DNA from: Liriodendron chinense
Lineage: Eukaryota > Streptophyta > Magnoliopsida > Magnoliales > Magnoliaceae
Reading direction: 5' to 3'
Length of the DNA stretch: 64,000 bases
Assembly (NCBI GenBank): GCA_003013855.2
Contig: ML058588.1
Coordinates: 1,116,001-1,180,000 of the forward strand
This document shows, piece by piece, positions 61,801 through 64,000 of this stretch. The notes beneath the pieces were generated by a model, which saw nothing but the letters and a program-made list of their open reading frames with translations, was not told where the DNA came from and made no database searches. Every line of letters begins with the position of its first letter. The stretch's first letter is position 1. The translations under genes and the position numbers were made by a program.

Positions 61801-64000
61801 CATTGAAAGATGCAGCTCGTACGTGGTTTCGGAGATTAAAGCCTCATTCCATCAGCTCCTTTTCACAATTATCGGAGATATTCCTTTCTCAATTCATGGG
61901 AAGCATTCGCATTAAGAAACCAGCCTCCCACCTGATGGATCTGAAACAGCAGCATGGGGAGACAATAAAGGAGTTCACAGTACGGTTCACTACAGAAGCC
62001 GTTCAGACTGAAGGTTATACTGAGGAAAAAGGTCTTACAGCCCTCATAGCTGGAATAATGAGCGAGAAATTCAGGTTTGCCTTAGATAAAAGCCCTCCGA
62101 AAACTATGGCAGAATTCCAAGCCAAAGCTCAGAAGTATATCAATGCAGAAGAAGTCGTATTGACACGCCATGGAGTACAGGGTAAGAAACGTAAGCCAGA
62201 AGAAACCTCTTCTACAGATAAAAAATATCGTCGTGATCAACGCGACCGTTCTCCCAAGAAGCCTTATTCTGCTAAATATCATAACTACACTCCTCTTAAT
62301 CGGTCTCATGAAAAGGTGCTAATGGAGATTAAACACAAGCCATATGTGAAGTGGCCTGCAAAGATCAAATCCGATCCCAAGAAGAGAGACAAGAGCAAGT
62401 TCTGTTACTTCCACAAAGATCACGGGCATAGAACCCAGGATTGCATCTCTCTACGAGATCACATCGAAGCCCTTATCCGAAAAGGCCATCTTCAAGATTA
62501 TGTCGCTCGTAAAAATCGATCACCGGAAAGGGCGAAAGCCTCACCACGCCAAAAGGAACCGCCTCATCATCATACTGCCCAAGAGGACGCTGAGCCTACT
62601 GGAGAAATTCGCACCATCGTCGGAGGACCAGCTTGCGGGGGTGACTCTCAAGCTTCAAGGAAAGCATACACTCGGAAAGCATCTAAAGAACCCCAGCATA
62701 TCTATTGGCTGGAACAGACATCCAGCTCGTCAAAAGCCAGCCATCCTCCAATTTCCTTCACCCTCGAAGATGCAGCGGGAATTCACTTCCCTCACGAAGA
62801 CTCCATCGTAGTCGCATTAAAGGTATCGAATTATCTGACTCATCGAATTATGGTGGATACAGGTAGCTCAGCCGATATTCTATACTTGGAGGCTTTCAAC
62901 AAAATGGCACTTGCTAGAAGCCTACTAAAACCAATATCGACCCCCCTTGTCGGCTTCGGAGGTGAGGTGGTAACACCTGAAGGAAGCATCGATCTCCCAG
63001 TTACTTTTGGAGAAAGTCCAGCGAAGACTACCGTCTTCGTAAACTTCCTCGTGGTGGATCGTAAATCAGCATATAACGCCATTTTAGGGCGGCCATCACT
63101 TAATAAGGTTGGGGCAGCTTTACACCCATCCTATTTATGCGTCAAGTTCCCTACCCCAAATGGTGTTGGGGTTGTGCGAGGAAATCAAAAGGAGGCTCGG
63201 TCTTGCTACCAGATAGCCCTACAAGATCGAAATAAAGCTCAAGCGACACCCGTTATGGAGATAGCACAAGATTCACCCAAATTTTCCACCAACACCTCGC
63301 TGGATCCGAGAGAGAACGTTCTCCAATCAGGAACTCCTGGAGAAGAAATAGTGGCGATTCACTTAACTAAAGACGACCCATCCAGGGTCGTATACATCGG
63401 ATCCTCTTTAACCAGTGTCCATCGTGAAGATTTGGTCCGTTTCCTCACCAAATACCAGGACGTGTTCGCTTGGTCTCATAAAGATATGCCAGGCATCGAC
63501 CCCAATGTTATCGCACATCGTCTCAATATCGACCCGAAGTATAAACCTGTACACCAGCGTCGACGTGCCTTCACTGCAGAAAGGCAAATGGCGATCAAAG
63601 CTGAAGTCGAGAAGCTACTTACGGTCAATTTCATAAAAGAAGTTGACTACCCAGAGTGGGTCGCGAATGTAGTTCTCGTCCGGAAAGCTAATGGCAAATG
63701 GAGAATGTGCGTCGACTACTCAGATTTGAACAAAGCATGTCCCAAAGATAGCTTCCCAACACCGCGAATCGATCAGTTGGTCGATTCAACAGCTGGACAC
63801 GCTCTGCTCAGTTTTATGGATGCTTATTCTGGTTATAACCAAATCATGATGCATCCACCTGATAGCCAGCATACCGCCTTCATCATTGATCGGGGACTAT
63901 ATTGCTACCAGGTAATGCCGTTTGGTCTTAAAAATGCAGGGGCCACCTATCAGCGCCTCGTCAACAAAATATTCGCTGCCCAAATCGGTAGAAATATGGA
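61773..64000 (+). CDS. Gag C-terminus, protease and RT start of element I (open to window end)
   Basis: No stop from about 61773 to 64000 (over 740 codons). Gag: WAFSLTLKDAARTWFRRLKP, FMGSIRIKKPASHLMDLKQQ, GETIKEFTVRFTTEAVQTEG. Zinc finger CYFHKDHGHRTQDC at 62403-62444. Protease: RIMVDTGSSADILYLEAFN (Asp codon 62856) and AYNAILGRPSLNKVGA near 63070. RT: VHQRRRAFTAERQMAIKAEV near 63560, WRMCVDYSDLNKACPKDSF, catalytic Asp in LSFMDAYSGYNQI near 63820, and YCYQVMPFGLKNAGATYQR near 63905; the window stops just before the YVDD box. Apart from the two upstream frameshifts this frame is clean, so the copy is fairly young. Confidence 0.92.

Larger units (their letters stand above)
59934..64000 (+). 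mobile_element. Element I: Tat-lineage Ty3/gypsy element, 5' part
   Basis: 5' LTR, PBS, gag, protease and the beginning of RT on the plus strand; the rest lies beyond the window. The RT motifs and gag zinc finger of the form C-x2-H-x4-H-x4-C are typical of the Tat lineage. It is probably the kind of autonomous element that D and perhaps C/B derive from. Confidence 0.88.

Noticed and set aside
61253..61915. 220-aa frame overlapping gag of element I
   Set aside because: Out-of-phase shadow; the gag-homologous peptides are in the other two frames, joined by a 1-base deletion.

Overview
This window looks like nuclear DNA from a flowering plant with a large, transposon-filled genome. There are long LTR retrotransposons with plant-type primer-binding sites, L1-type LINEs with a C-terminal RNase H, a tRNA-derived SINE, MITEs, and no prokaryotic features. 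A magnoliid-like source is only a guess, from the style of the dispersed fold-back repeat (copies near 25.9, 26.7, 27.9, 28.7 and 57.8 kb). I found no convincing host gene: every coding stretch belongs to a mobile element and most are broken. Element letters (1, A-K) are local labels.

Layout. 1-5114: element 1, minus strand, a LARD-like non-autonomous LTR element with a tRNA-Asp-type PBS and one 497-aa acidic ORF, inserted in element C. 5115-12665: 3' part of element C, a plus-strand Tat-like Ty3/gypsy element carrying two antisense genes, a plant-mobile-domain (PMD) pseudogene with a spliceosomal intron and a 235-aa ORF, then an array of short palindromes and the 3' LTR. C sits in a LINE (12666-13155). 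13312-23397: a fragmented Tekay-type LTR (E), broken by a 5'-deleted Tat element (D, with an antisense Transposase_28-like pseudogene) and by minus-strand C-type LTR material (J). 23398-25239: a LINE nested in a LINE. 25640-29090: minisatellite, a hAT-like MITE and four copies of the fold-back MITE.

29091-57350 is a deep nest. LTR-like K is split by solo LTR G (TSD CACAA). G is split by element A (30202-55930, minus strand, Tekay/Del-like chromovirus, TSD TCATA, tRNA-iMet PBS). A's gag is split by a LINE, itself split by solo LTR H (TSD AAGGG). A's 5' LTR is split by element B (45217-54728, TSD GGACG), a deleted relative of C that keeps the antisense PMD and coiled-coil genes.

57350-59933 holds simple repeats, a MITE copy and a Ty1/copia remnant with a SINE in it. 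From 59934 to the window end is the 5' part of element I, a Tat-lineage element with LTR, PBS, gag, protease and the start of RT; its reading frame is open to the last base.

The most unusual theme is the antisense gene cassette of the Tat-like elements. C and B carry PMD and a second helical-protein ORF in the same order, opposite to the element's own transcript, and C's PMD copy keeps an intron that splices only on the antisense strand.
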